This document shows positions 55,460 through 64,000 of a stretch of DNA of 64,000 nucleotides, piece after piece (within the stretch, counting starts at the first letter, position 1; each line of letters starts with the position of its first letter). Location: positions 1 to 64,000 of the forward strand of contig CAJMPT010000008.1 of NCBI GenBank assembly GCA_905215465.1, in the 5' to 3' direction. Both the position numbers and the translations under genes were made by a program. Source of the DNA: an uncultured bacterium (GTDB lineage: Bacteria; Actinomycetota; Coriobacteriia; Coriobacteriales; Atopobiaceae). The notes beneath the pieces are model-generated. The model was given only the letters and a program-made list of their open reading frames with translations. It was not told the DNA's origin and did no database searches.

Positions 55460-56065
55460 ATGGCATTCAGGAGAAACGTCGTCTTTGACATGGGCAACGT
55501 GCTCATGACCTTTGACGGGCGCGAGTTCGCACGTGCCTTCACGAGCGACGAGAAGGACGCGCGGGCCCTCTACGAGGCGATCTTCGGGCGCGTGGAGTGG
55601 TCGCTGCTAGACTCGGGCACCATCGACCACCAGACCATGCTGCGCGTGGCCCTGGCGCACACGCCCGAGCGGCTGCACGCAAGCGTCCGCGAGTGCCTGG
55701 CCCGCTGGCCCGAGCACTCGCGCGTCATCGAGCCCACCAACGAGCTGGCGCTGCGCCTGCACGAGGCCGGCTGGGGTGTCTACGTGCTCTCCAACGCCTC
55801 GGACCGCATCGAGGAGCAGCTTAGCCGCACGCCCGTCTTCGGCTTCCTCGACGGCATCGTGGTCTCCGGCCGCGAGCGTCTCATGAAGCCCGGTACCGCC
55901 ATCTTCCAGCTGCTCTGCAACCGCTACGGGCTCGACCCCGCCACGTGCGTCTTCGTCGACGACAACCCCGACAACTGCGAGGCCGCCCGCGTGGCCGGCA
56001 TGACGGCGTTCCGTTACACCGGCGACGTTGCCGAGCTGGAAGAGTTTTTCGGCGGATTGGGGTAG
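55460..56065 (+). CDS. HAD-family hydrolase
   Basis: A 201-residue haloacid dehalogenase-like hydrolase. Motif I is VVFDMGNVLMTFD near residue 8 (DxG in place of DxD at the second acid), motif II YVLSNAS, motif III the Lys in RLMKPGTAIF, and motif IV VFVDDNPDNCEAA. This pattern fits the YihX / epoxide hydrolase-like HAD group, small sugar phosphatases such as alpha-glucose-1-phosphatase. GAGGAGG precedes ATG. Confidence 0.88.
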   Translation: MAFRRNVVFDMGNVLMTFDGREFARAFTSDEKDARALYEAIFGRVEWSLLDSGTIDHQTMLRVALAHTPERLHASVRECLARWPEHSRVIEPTNELALRLHEAGWGVYVLSNASDRIEEQLSRTPVFGFLDGIVVSGRERLMKPGTAIFQLLCNRYGLDPATCVFVDDNPDNCEAARVAGMTAFRYTGDVAELEEFFGGLG

Positions 56066-56116
56066 GCGGGAGCGCAAGGCGGTGCTCTCCCCCGCTGCGT
56101 CCTTCTCGCCGGACTG

Positions 56117-56215
56117 CCGTGAACGTCTGATATAGCAATTCAGCCGTTCAACGAACGCCTGAATTGAAGAGAGGCGTTCACTGAACGGCTGTTTTGACGG
56201 GTCAGGCGTTCACGG
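56117..56215. repeat. triple nested inverted repeat between convergent genes
   Basis: Outer arms CCGTGAACGTCTGA (56117-56130) and TCAGGCGTTCACGG (56202-56215); middle arms CAGCCGTTCA (56141-56150) and TGAACGGCTG (56182-56191); inner arms GAACGCCT (56153-56160) and AGGCGTTC (56172-56179). The outer and inner arms share the word GAACG(T/C)CT. It separates the convergent HAD and DAHP synthase genes and might hinder read-through, but lacks T-runs. Confidence 0.7.
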
Positions 56216-56246
56216 GCGGCCGGCCGCAACCCGCGCGACGCAGCGA

Positions 56247-57275
56247 CTAGATCCTGTCGGCGATCTGGCGGATGAGAGCTTCGGTCTTGTCCCAGCCAAG
56301 GCAGGCGTCGGTGATGGACTTGCCGTAGACGCCGCCGTCCACGGGCTGGTTGCCGTCCTCAAGGTAGGACTCCACCATGAAGCCCTTGACCATGCCGGCA
56401 ATGTCCTGGTTGCGGCGGCAGGAGTCCAGGACCTCCTTGCAGATGCGGGTCTGCTCGAGCGGGCGCTTGCCGGAGTTGTCATGGTTGCAGTCCACCACCG
56501 CGGACGGGTTCTCGAAGGTCTCGCTCGTGTAGCGGCTGGCCAGGCGCTCCAGGTGCTCGTAGTGGTAGTTGGGGTAGTTGCGGCCGTCCAGGCCAATGTA
56601 GCCGCGCAGCACGGCGTGGGCCAGCGGGTTGCCCTCGGTGGAGACCTCCCAGTTGCGGAAGATGAAGGACTGCTTGGCCTGGGCCGCGTAGATGGAGTTC
56701 ATCATCACGGTGGTGGAGCCGGCGGTGGGGTTCTTCATGCCCACGGGCACGGAGATGCCGCTGGCCACCAGGCGGTGCTCCTGGTTCTCAACCGAGCGGG
56801 CGCCCACAGCGACGTAGGACAGCAGGTCGACGAGGTACTGGTAGTTGGAGGGATAGAGCATCTCGTCGGCGGTGAAGAAGCCCGTCTCCTCGATGACGCG
56901 CAGGTGCATGTGGCGGATGGCCTTCACGCCCTCCAGCAGGTCGTCGGGGGCCTCGGGGTCCGGGTTGTGGAGAAGGCCCTTGTAGCCGGTGCCCTTGGTG
57001 CGCGGCTTGTTGGTGTAGACGCGCGGAATGACGACGAGCTTGTCTTTGACCTCGTCGGCCACGCCGGCCAGGTGGTTCATGTAGTCCAGCACGGAATCCT
57101 CGCGGTCCGCGGAGCACGGGCCGATGATGAGCACGCGGCGCTTGTCCTCGCCGCGGAAGATGTCGGCCACCTCCTGGTCAAAGGCCACCTTCTTCTGGGC
57201 CATCTCGGCCGAGAGGGGCATCTCCTCGCGGATCTCCGCGGGAATGGGAAGCTTGCGCTTGAAGTACATGGACAT
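56247..57275 (-). CDS. 3-deoxy-7-phosphoheptulonate synthase (class I)
   Basis: A 342-residue DAHP synthase of the E. coli AroG/F/H type, first step of the shikimate pathway. IIGPCSADREDSVLDYMNHLA holds the metal Cys, RVYTNKPRTKGTGYKGLLHNPDP binds PEP and erythrose-4-phosphate, and VDCNHDNSGKRP the later metal His. ATG 57275 has AGGGAG upstream. Allosteric type (Phe, Tyr or Trp sensitive) cannot be read safely. The promoter is at 57309-57337. Confidence 0.94.
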   Translation of the reverse strand: MSMYFKRKLPIPAEIREEMPLSAEMAQKKVAFDQEVADIFRGEDKRRVLIIGPCSADREDSVLDYMNHLAGVADEVKDKLVVIPRVYTNKPRTKGTGYKGLLHNPDPEAPDDLLEGVKAIRHMHLRVIEETGFFTADEMLYPSNYQYLVDLLSYVAVGARSVENQEHRLVASGISVPVGMKNPTAGSTTVMMNSIYAAQAKQSFIFRNWEVSTEGNPLAHAVLRGYIGLDGRNYPNYHYEHLERLASRYTSETFENPSAVVDCNHDNSGKRPLEQTRICKEVLDSCRRNQDIAGMVKGFMVESYLEDGNQPVDGGVYGKSITDACLGWDKTEALIRQIADRI

Positions 57276-57308
57276 GTGGTTCTCCCTGTTCAGGTTGTTG
57301 CTCGTTGC

Positions 57309-57337
57309 ATTATCGTGGCCGCGTCGCACCCGCGCAA
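57309..57337 (-). promoter_or_regulatory. promoter of DAHP synthase
   Basis: On the minus strand TTGCGC, a 17-base spacer, then GATAAT, ending 34 bases before the ATG. Confidence 0.65.
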
Positions 57338-57437
57338 CCGCGTGCGGCTAACATGTAACCGTCCATCAACTCGCATCGGCCCAGCTGGCGAGAAGCGCGC
57401 CTCTCGCCCCTTGCTGCCGACGCAGAAGGGAGGGCAC

Positions 57438-58913
57438 ATGCCCTGCACCACCATCCTCGTGGGCAAGAAGGCGAGCTTCGACGGCTCCACCATCGTGGCC
57501 CGCAACGAGGACTCCTCCAACGGCGAGTTCTGCCCCAAGCGCTTCGTCTCCGTGGACCCCGCGGGAAAGACCAGCTACACCAGCGTGATCAGTCACCTCA
57601 CCGTGCCCCTGCCGCAGGGAGGCGTGCGCTACACGGCCATGCCCAACGCAGACCTCAAGGAGGGCCTGTGGGAGGAGGCCGGCTTCAACGCCCGCAACGT
57701 GGGCATGAGCGCCACCGAGACCCTGACCACCAACGAGCGCGTCCTGGCGGCAGACCCGCTGGTGCGCTATGACGCCGCGACCGGCACGCCCGGCGGCATC
57801 GGCGAGGAGGACATGGTCACGCTGGTCCTGCCCTACGCCACCAGCGCCCGCGACGGCGTGCTGCGCCTGGGCGCCCTGCTGGAGCGCTACGGCACCTACG
57901 AGATGAACGGCATCGCCTTCAGCGACGTGGACGAGATCTGGTGGCTGGAGACCGTGGGCGGCCACCACTGGATCGCCCGCCGCGTGCCGGACGACTGCTA
58001 CGTCACCATGCCCAACCAGCTGGGCATTGACTCCTTCGACCTCGACGACGCGTACGGCGAGAAGCGCGAGCACCTGTGCTCGCACGACCTGCGCGAGTGG
58101 GTTGCCGCAAACCACCTGGACCTCTCTCTTGATGGTCAGCTCAACCCGCGCGACGCCTTTGGCAGCCACTCCGACTCCGACCACGTCTACAACACGCCGC
58201 GCGCCTGGGCCATCCAGCGCTTCCTCAGCCCCACGGCCGGCCCCTGGGACCGTGCCCTTCCCGCCGAGGACTTTGGCCCGGAGTGCGACCGCCTTGCCTG
58301 GTGCCGCCGCCCCGAGCGCAAGGTGACCATCGAGGACGTCAAGTACGCGCTCTCACTCTGCTACCAGGGCACCCCGTACGACCCCTACGGCCACGACCCG
58401 GCGGGGCGCCCCGGCCGCTACCGCCCCATCGGCATCAACCGCAACAGCCAGCTGGCCGTGCTGCAGCTGCGCCCCTACGAGCCGGAGGCCACCCGCGCGC
58501 TGCAGTGGGTGAGCCTGGGCTCCAACGCCTACAATGCCCTGGTGCCCCTCTACGCCAACGTGGGCCGCACGCCCGCCTACCTGGAGGACACCACCACCCG
58601 CGTGACCAGCGAGAACTTCTACTGGGCAAACCGCATCATCGGCGCCCTGGCCGATGGCGCCCGCACCGGATGCGTGCCGCACGTGGAGCGCTACCAAGAG
58701 GCTCTGCCCGCGGCGACGTTTGCCCTGGTTCGCGCCTGCGACGAGCGCGTCCGTGAGGATGCCGTGGCAGGCGATGACGTCTGCGGCGAGCTCGAGGCCG
58801 CAAACGACGCCATCGCCGACGATTGCCGCCGGCAGACCGAGGCGCTCCTGGACCACGTGCTCTACGAGGCCTCCATGGGCATGGGCAACGCCTTCTGCCG
58901 CTCCGACGGCTAG
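57438..58913 (+). CDS. C69 family dipeptidase
   Basis: A 491-residue N-terminal nucleophile hydrolase of peptidase family C69. After MP, Cys3 in PCTTILVGKKAS would become the nucleophile; DGSTIVARNEDS follows, as in Lactobacillus PepD. GGHHWIARRVPDDCYV, the QLGI segment and IGINRNSQLAVLQLRP are family features. No signal peptide, so a cytoplasmic peptidase. ATG follows GGGAGGGCAC. Confidence 0.9.
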   Translation: MPCTTILVGKKASFDGSTIVARNEDSSNGEFCPKRFVSVDPAGKTSYTSVISHLTVPLPQGGVRYTAMPNADLKEGLWEEAGFNARNVGMSATETLTTNERVLAADPLVRYDAATGTPGGIGEEDMVTLVLPYATSARDGVLRLGALLERYGTYEMNGIAFSDVDEIWWLETVGGHHWIARRVPDDCYVTMPNQLGIDSFDLDDAYGEKREHLCSHDLREWVAANHLDLSLDGQLNPRDAFGSHSDSDHVYNTPRAWAIQRFLSPTAGPWDRALPAEDFGPECDRLAWCRRPERKVTIEDVKYALSLCYQGTPYDPYGHDPAGRPGRYRPIGINRNSQLAVLQLRPYEPEATRALQWVSLGSNAYNALVPLYANVGRTPAYLEDTTTRVTSENFYWANRIIGALADGARTGCVPHVERYQEALPAATFALVRACDERVREDAVAGDDVCGELEAANDAIADDCRRQTEALLDHVLYEASMGMGNAFCRSDG

Positions 58914-58940
58914 TCGCAGGGAGAAGTCCGCTGACGCAGA

Positions 58941-58978
58941 CGGGGCGCGCCTCCAGGTGAGACGCGCCCCGTTTTTTG
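58941..58978 (+). terminator. terminator of the C69 dipeptidase gene
   Basis: GGGGCGCG and CGCGCCCC pair around a 13-base loop, followed by GTTTTTTG. Confidence 0.9.
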
Positions 58979-59024
58979 TTTGCGTTGTTGATTGGGCCAC
59001 GCGATTGGCGGGCCAGCCGCCGAG

Positions 59025-59306
59025 CTAGGCGCCCAGGACCTCCAGCAGGCGCTTGAACTCGGCCTCGACGTTCATGCCGGTGACGAAGGCCACGCCGTTG
59101 ATGGTAGGGACGTCGGTGGCGTACTCGGTGCCCATGACATCCACGTAGGCGGCCGCGCCCTCAAGGGCACTCTCGAGCTCGGAGAGCTCCACGGCAACCA
59201 CCTGGGCGTCAACGGAAGCCTGCTCCAGCATCTTTGTGAGCCTTGCCGCCACCATCTCAGAGGTAGCCACTCCGGACCCGCATGCCACAACAACCTTTGA
59301 CGCCAT
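59025..59306 (-). CDS. orphan PTS EIIB subunit, galactitol type
   Basis: A 93-residue EIIB. The phosphocysteine loop is VVVACGSGVATSEMVAARL, Cys near residue 9, as in galactitol and ascorbate EIIB proteins. ATG 59306 has GGGAGGCGG upstream. No EIIA or EIIC lies nearby; the only other PTS gene in the window is the glucose-type EIIA at 4875, which is not its natural partner. It may be a remnant, or serve a permease encoded elsewhere. Confidence 0.88.
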   Translation of the reverse strand: MASKVVVACGSGVATSEMVAARLTKMLEQASVDAQVVAVELSELESALEGAAAYVDVMGTEYATDVPTINGVAFVTGMNVEAEFKRLLEVLGA

Positions 59307-59375
59307 ATTCCGCCTCCCAGGAAGCCCTTCCATATTCACAGCTTTCTGATTTTACCCAAAAACATGACAGGGACG

Positions 59376-60632
59376 TTACGCATCGTCTGTCGCGCCTTCG
59401 GGGGCGGCACCGGTCACGCCGTCGGACGCCTCCCCCATCCTGCCGCGCGCCCGTGCCAGCAGCGCCGAGCCCTCCGAGGTGAGTGCCGCAAGCGGCTCAG
59501 GCAGCGCCACCTCGGGCAGCGTTACCTCCGGCAGGCTCACCTCCGGCACAAAGGCCTTGACCAGCTGGGATATGGCCCGCGCAAGGTAGCGGCGCTCCTC
59601 CGGGTCCGTTGCGGCAAGCGAGTCCAACATGGCGGGCAGCGTGGTCTGCAAGTTTCCGGCCATGCTGGCAAACGTGTCCTCCCCGCTTGCGTACAGCACC
59701 GAGAAGAGCGTGTTCACAAAGCCCTCGCGCTCCTCCACCGTCATGCTTGAGATCCACTGGTTGAGGGTGTCATCCAGGGCGGCCGCCCCGCGCGCGATGC
59801 CCTTTGCCCGCACGAAGTCGCACCCCTCCACCACCCACGAGAACGGGTCGTGCTGAAGGATGCCCACGGTGGAGGAGTCCACCACCGAGTACTCCTCCTG
59901 CTGCTCGAAGAGCATGCCGATGAGCGACGAGCGCGGCACCGTCTTGGAGACCAGGCGCGCCCGCTCCTGCCACGAGCTTGCCGCCAGGGACTCGGCCGTG
60001 AACCCGGGCCCGTCATGCGAGAAGACCCTCTTAAGCCGCGCGGCCACCCCGGGGCTGCACGTGGAGGCCACGTAGGCAGCGAGGTTTCCGCCCTTGGAGT
60101 GGCCGCCCACATAGATGCGTCCGGCAACCGTCGGCGCCACGCGCTCAAGGTAGGCCCTGGCGCTGACCTGCGAGGGGACGTCCCTCTCGAAGGCCATGTT
60201 GAAGTCTTCCTTCCAGCCCACCAGGGTGTTGTCGGTCCCTCGGAAGGAGACGTAGGCGTCCCCACCAGGGAGCCTGAGCGTGCAGGCGGAGAACTGCTGC
60301 TCCCGCTCTGCGTCCAGGTCCTCCACATAGCACGAGAGGCGGATGCCCCTCATGCGGGGGCTTGCCACCACGCACGCCAGCAGCCGAGAAAGGCCCGCCG
60401 AATCCCAGAGGCCCCCGGTCATGCCCTCCAGCCACTCGGCGCGGAAGAGGTCGCGCAGGTCCATGCCCTCCTCCGTGCGGGCCGCTGCGGCCTCGGCGGG
60501 CAGCTGGAAGTAGGAAAGGCACGCCAGGACGAGGCTGTCCACGTCGCCCAGCGGGCGCTCGTCGAAGGTCTCGAACTCGTGCGTCAGGTAGCCAAAGACG
60601 TTCCTCTCGCGACCATCAGCCGTTCTTGCCAT
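59376..60632 (-). CDS. DUF2974 (Mbeg1-like) alpha/beta hydrolase
   Basis: A 418-residue protein of the Mbeg1-like/DUF2974 group. The nucleophile elbow GGHSKGGNLAAYVAST (GxSxGG) follows AYVSFRGTDNTLVGWKEDFNMAF, as in this lipase-like family. The carboxyl end holds a short repeat PEVSLPEVTLPEVALPEP and a Gly/Ala-rich tail. The amino end has DSLVLACLSYFQLP. No signal peptide or span. Function unknown in bacteria; widespread in Firmicutes and Coriobacteriia. Confidence 0.85.
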   Translation of the reverse strand: MARTADGRERNVFGYLTHEFETFDERPLGDVDSLVLACLSYFQLPAEAAAARTEEGMDLRDLFRAEWLEGMTGGLWDSAGLSRLLACVVASPRMRGIRLSCYVEDLDAEREQQFSACTLRLPGGDAYVSFRGTDNTLVGWKEDFNMAFERDVPSQVSARAYLERVAPTVAGRIYVGGHSKGGNLAAYVASTCSPGVAARLKRVFSHDGPGFTAESLAASSWQERARLVSKTVPRSSLIGMLFEQQEEYSVVDSSTVGILQHDPFSWVVEGCDFVRAKGIARGAAALDDTLNQWISSMTVEEREGFVNTLFSVLYASGEDTFASMAGNLQTTLPAMLDSLAATDPEERRYLARAISQLVKAFVPEVSLPEVTLPEVALPEPLAALTSEGSALLARARGRMGEASDGVTGAAPEGATDDA

Positions 60633-60703
60633 GTGGGTCTTCCCTTCTTCCCGTGCCCTTTGCGCCTCTTGCGTCCCAGCCCGCAGCAGCCGCCGCCGGC
60701 GGT

Positions 60704-62938
60704 CTAGTGCTTGCCGCGGTAGCGCCTCCTGGTAGCGTGAGCGCTGCCCTTGCGGGCGCCCGCCTTGAGGCGCTCCATGACCTCGGCAGCGCTTCCGCCC
60801 TCAAAGCGGCTCTTGAGCTCCACCAGCTGGTCCCTGAGCGCGGCGGCGCGCTCGAAGTCCATGTCCGCCGAGGCGCGGGCCATCTCCTCCTCGATCGAGG
60901 CCATGACCTGCGCCAGCTCCTCGGGCCCCAGGTCGGCCAGCTCGTCTGCCACCGACTCCGCGGCGGAGCGTTCCTGCGGCGCGCCCTGCTCGTCGGCGCC
61001 CTCCCCGGAGGCGGTGTAGAACGCATGGTCCTTGCGCTTGCGCTTACCCACGTTCTCGTCGGCCTCCTGGATGAAGCCCGAGATGTCAGCGATGGACTTG
61101 CGCACCGTCTTGGGCACTATGCCGTGCTCGGCGTTGTAGGCCTCTTGGATGGCGCGGCGGCGGCGCGTCTCGTCTATGGCGTCGCGCATGGAGTCCGTGA
61201 TGACGTCCGCGTACATGATGACCTGGCCCTGGGCGTTTCTCGCCGCGCGACCCATGGTCTGGATGAGGGACCTCCTGTTGCGAAGGAACCCCTCCTTGTC
61301 CGCGTCCAGGATGGCCACAAGGCTCACCTCGGGGATGTCCAGGCCCTCGCGCAGCAGGTTGATGCCCACCAGGACGTCTATCTTGCCCTGGCGCAGGTCC
61401 CTGATGATGTCCACGCGGTCCAGCGTGGCGGTGTCGGAGTGCATGTAGTTGACGCGGATGCCCTCGTCCAGCAGGTGGTCCGTCAGGTCCTCGGCCATGT
61501 GCTTGGTGAGCGTGGTCACCAGCACGCGCTCCTTCTTGGCCACGCGCTCCTTGATCTCTGCCAAGAGATCGTCGATCTGGCCGCGCACCGGACGCACCTC
61601 TATGTTGGGGTCAAGAAGGCCCGTGGGACGGATGATCTGCTCCACCTGACACTGCGTGACGGACTCCTCGTAGTCTCCCGGCGTGGCCGAGACGTAGATG
61701 AACTGCGGGATGCGCGCCTCGAACTCGTCAAAGCGCAGCGGGCGGTTGTCCAGCGCAGAGGGCAGGCGGAAGCCGTGGTCAACCAGGGTGATCTTGCGCG
61801 AGCGGTCTCCCTCGTGCATGCCGCGGATCTGGGGCACCGTGACGTGGGACTCGTCGATGATGCAGAGCATGTCCTTGGGAAAGTAGTCGATGAGCGTGTA
61901 GGGCGGCTCGCCGGGGGCGCGGCCGTCGAGGTGGCGTGAGTAGTTCTCGATGCCGTTGCAAAAGCCCATGGTCTCCAGCATCTCGAGGTCGTAGCTCGTG
62001 CGCTGGGCCAGGCGCTGGGCCTCCAGGAGCATGTCGTTGGACTTGAGTTCGGCCACGCGGGCCTCCAGCTCCTCGCTGATGGTCTTGAGGGCGTGGTTGA
62101 CCTTGGGGCGCTCCGTCACGTAGTGGGACGCCGGCCAGATGGGAATGGCGTCAAACTCGCGGACGATCTCTCCCGTGGTGTTGTCTACCTCGGCGATGAG
62201 CTCCACCTCGTCGCCAAAGAAGCTGATGCGCAGGGGGTTCTCCGCGTAGGGCGGGAACACGTCCACGGTGTCCCCGCGCACGCGGAAGGTGCCGCGCACC
62301 AGGTCATAGTCGTTACGGTCGTACTGGATGTCTATGAGCTCGTGGATGAGGTCGTCCCTCTCGAGCGGGACCTCCTTGTCCACGTTGGGGGCCAGGCCCG
62401 CGTAGTCCTGTGGGCTGCCGATGCCGTAGATGCAGGAGACCGACGCCACCACGATGACGTCACGGCGAGAAAGCAGCGAGCTCGTGGCCTGGTGGCGGAG
62501 CTTCTCCACCTCCTCATTGATGGAGGAGTCCTTCTCTATGTAGGTGTCAGTCTGGGGGACGTAGGCCTCGGGCTGGTAGTAGTCGTAGTACGAGACGAAG
62601 TAGACCACCGCGTTGTTGGGGAAGAACTCCTTCATCTCACTGGCCACCTGGGCGGCAAGCGTCTTGTTGGGCTCCATGATGAGCGTGGGGCGGTTGAGCG
62701 CCTCTATGGTCTTTGCCATGGTGAAGGTCTTGCCCGAGCCGGTGACGCCCATGAGCGTCTGGTAGCGCAGGCCCTCCTCAACGCCCTCAGCGAGCTGCTG
62801 AATTGCCTGGGGCTGGTCTCCGGCGGGCTCGTACGGCGAGACCACGCGCAGGCGCTCTCCCTCGTGCTCCACGCCAAAGCGGCGCAGCTCGGCGCCAAAG
62901 CGCTCCTTGCTCGGTCCCGCGTACTCGGCAGCTCCCAT
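60704..62938 (-). CDS. uvrB: excinuclease ABC subunit B
   Basis: A 744-residue UvrB helicase-like subunit. Walker A is [12 protein letters not shown] near residue 66, the beta-hairpin [21 protein letters not shown], motif II IIDESH, and helicase motifs [22 protein letters not shown] and QTMGRAARN. The C-terminal UVR domain (about residues 680-715) for UvrC/UvrA contact is present, followed by a basic tail. ATG with GGGGAGGA upstream. A LexA-like box lies 50-65 bases before the start. Confidence 0.97.
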   Translation of the reverse strand: MGAAEYAGPSKERFGAELRRFGVEHEGERLRVVSPYEPAGDQPQAIQQLAEGVEEGLRYQTLMGVTGSGKTFTMAKTIEALNRPTLIMEPNKTLAAQVASEMKEFFPNNAVVYFVSYYDYYQPEAYVPQTDTYIEKDSSINEEVEKLRHQATSSLLSRRDVIVVASVSCIYGIGSPQDYAGLAPNVDKEVPLERDDLIHELIDIQYDRNDYDLVRGTFRVRGDTVDVFPPYAENPLRISFFGDEVELIAEVDNTTGEIVREFDAIPIWPASHYVTERPKVNHALKTISEELEARVAELKSNDMLLEAQRLAQRTSYDLEMLETMGFCNGIENYSRHLDGRAPGEPPYTLIDYFPKDMLCIIDESHVTVPQIRGMHEGDRSRKITLVDHGFRLPSALDNRPLRFDEFEARIPQFIYVSATPGDYEESVTQCQVEQIIRPTGLLDPNIEVRPVRGQIDDLLAEIKERVAKKERVLVTTLTKHMAEDLTDHLLDEGIRVNYMHSDTATLDRVDIIRDLRQGKIDVLVGINLLREGLDIPEVSLVAILDADKEGFLRNRRSLIQTMGRAARNAQGQVIMYADVITDSMRDAIDETRRRRAIQEAYNAEHGIVPKTVRKSIADISGFIQEADENVGKRKRKDHAFYTASGEGADEQGAPQERSAAESVADELADLGPEELAQVMASIEEEMARASADMDFERAAALRDQLVELKSRFEGGSAAEVMERLKAGARKGSAHATRRRYRGKH

Positions 62939-62990
62939 AGAGTCCTCCCCTCAGCCTGTGCACAGAGTGTACCTCATTTGACAAGAGAAG

Positions 62991-63004
62991 GAAACATCTG
63001 TTCT
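62991..63004 (-). promoter_or_regulatory. LexA-like box upstream of uvrB
   Basis: On the minus strand AGAACAGATGTTTC matches CGAAC-N4-GTTCG at 8 of 10 positions, 52 bases before the ATG and about 20 bases upstream of a TACACT -10 (62966-62971). uvrB is an SOS gene in most bacteria with LexA. Confidence 0.55.
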
Positions 63005-63258
63005 AATTCTGCTCAGGGGGAGGGGACTACGACTCCGCATTGGCCCCGTTGATTGCGGGCACGTGTCACGCAATAGCAAACTGTGCCTGATTTCTGCGAC
63101 TTCTCGCAAAAAGTCGAACGTCTTTTTGTTGGAAATCACACTTTTCAGGCGGAGTTTGCCTCTACGGGCCATTTGCGACCGCATCGCCTCGCCCAGCGTG
63201 CCTTTTGTCGCCCGAGGCCTTTAGAATCAAGGCCAGTGAATCTTTGGGGAGGAGCGTC
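63005..63258. other. intergenic gap between uvrB and the last gene
   Basis: About 250 bases with one short hairpin, GACTT/AAGTC with loop TCTCGCAA at 63098-63115, next to TCGAACGTCTTTTTG. A TAGAAT at 63222-63227 may be the -10 of the downstream gene, without a clear -35. Nothing else is evident. Confidence 0.35.
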
Positions 63259-64000
63259 GTGGAGAAGAACGCGCGGCAGAGTCAGGACAACCAGAAGAAG
63301 GCCAGGCCCATGATCTTGGGAGGGGTGGCCGCCCTTGTGGTGGGCAGCGTCCTTCTGGGAGTCACCGAGACAGGCGGCAGCTTCCCGGACGCCCTCGCAT
63401 GGGGCATCTGGGGCGCGGGCATTGCCATGACCTACGTCGGGTCCCTGCGCAACCGCAAGGAGCTCAAGGCCGCCGCGGCCGCCCGCAAGGCGCCCGTCTC
63501 GCCGTCTGCGCCCGGCGTCCGGCCTCCTGCGCCCCAGGCCGGCGCACAGACCGGCACGTCCACCGTGGAGGCCCTCATCCAGAGAAGCGACGACGTGGCC
63601 GCCACCCTGCGCGACCTCGTGGCCCACGGCCAGTCCTCGGCCGACTACGGCATGCTGCCCGCCCTCCTGGTACGCTCCGGCCTCATGGACTGGGAGGGCG
63701 CCCCGGCCTTTGAGGCAAACCGCCTACGCCGCAACCGCCGCTGGTGGATGCGCTGCGACACCGACGAGCTCACCGAGGGCTCCTACGCCCGCCTGGTGGC
63801 CCTCGAGGGCGCCCTCAACCTAGCCGCGGACCTCGCCGAGGGCGCCTGCCCGGACGCTCCCACCGACCAGGCCCGCATCGAGGCCTGCTTCCACGGCCTG
63901 GCACGCACTTCTCCCCTGCCCGCACCCCAGGGCCGCACCTTCCCCGTCGGCGAGAAGGACGGCGAGTGGGCCGCGCGCCTGGCACTCTCGGAGTGGCTCG
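63259..64000 (+). CDS. membrane protein of unknown function, 5' part
   Basis: A frame starting GTG 63259, with GGGGAGGAG six bases upstream, is open to the end of the window (247 codons). A basic start is followed by two hydrophobic stretches (MILGGVAALVVGSVLLGV and DALAWGIWGAGIAMTYVG), an Ala/Pro-rich linker and a soluble part with RRNRRWWMRCDTDEL and several acidic and Ala-rich helices. The frame has strong third-position GC like its neighbours. No family recognised; the protein is incomplete. Confidence 0.75.
   Translation, partial: MEKNARQSQDNQKKARPMILGGVAALVVGSVLLGVTETGGSFPDALAWGIWGAGIAMTYVGSLRNRKELKAAAAARKAPVSPSAPGVRPPAPQAGAQTGTSTVEALIQRSDDVAATLRDLVAHGQSSADYGMLPALLVRSGLMDWEGAPAFEANRLRRNRRWWMRCDTDELTEGSYARLVALEGALNLAADLAEGACPDAPTDQARIEACFHGLARTSPLPAPQGRTFPVGEKDGEWAARLALSEWL

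Overview
The window is about 64 kb of GC-rich chromosomal DNA (roughly two thirds G+C by eye) with dense, mostly co-directional housekeeping genes. The gene content points to a member of Coriobacteriia (Actinomycetota), most likely the Olsenella/Atopobium group: an actinobacterial-type division cluster with sepF, divIVA and yggT but no ftsA, TTG and GTG starts, strong Shine-Dalgarno sites, a PTS component and no mycolic-acid or Streptomyces-type genes. The genus is an inference. I see no phage, insertion sequence, CRISPR array or plasmid feature.

Layout. 0-3.3 kb: two tRNA genes (Glu, Gln), a CCA-adding enzyme and aminopeptidase C. 3.3-4.8 kb: a gene-poor, AT-richer stretch with a small minus-strand transcription unit (broken or frameshifted gene plus a 41-residue membrane peptide), then the RNase P RNA gene. 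4.9-8.7 kb: PTS IIA, a YigZ-family protein, and a radical SAM plus DUF4130 pair preceded by two LexA-like boxes. 8.7-29.5 kb (minus strand): the division and cell wall (dcw) cluster in the order mraZ, rsmH, ftsL-like, ftsI, murF, mraY, murD, ftsW, murG, murC, murB, ftsQ, ftsZ, pgeF, yggS, sepF, yggT, divIVA, with a xer recombinase just upstream. murE and ftsA are absent. 29.6-34.4 kb: CTP synthase, an amidohydrolase, a methyltransferase remnant and a membrane protein.

34.5-41.7 kb: a histidine operon, hisZG-hisD-hisC-hisB-hisH-hisA-hisF, in which HisZ and HisG are one fused protein, under a perfect 24-bp palindrome; hisI and hisE are not here. 41.7-48.7 kb: murJ, uvrA-ybaK, and a YhcH-like plus metallo-hydrolase pair. 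48.8-52.2 kb: an ABC exporter of the FtsX/MacB type. 52.3-59 kb: a DUF188 protein, two GNAT acetyltransferases, a decayed Gfo/Idh/MocA oxidoreductase, a HAD phosphatase, DAHP synthase and a C69 dipeptidase. 59-64 kb: an orphan PTS IIB, a DUF2974 hydrolase, uvrB with a LexA-like box, and the start of an unrecognised membrane protein.

The unusual content is non-coding. The nonamer GGCGAGAAG recurs dozens of times, concentrated between genes and sometimes as inverted pairs that form hairpins, like the uptake-sequence terminators of Neisseria and Pasteurellaceae. Several intergenic regions carry large inverted repeats whose arms differ from locus to locus, and three of them enclose the same short motif (AAGCCCAGTTGGC or a one-base variant). 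A tandem array of 22-24 bp hairpin units lies upstream of mraZ. None of these matches a feature class I can name with confidence.
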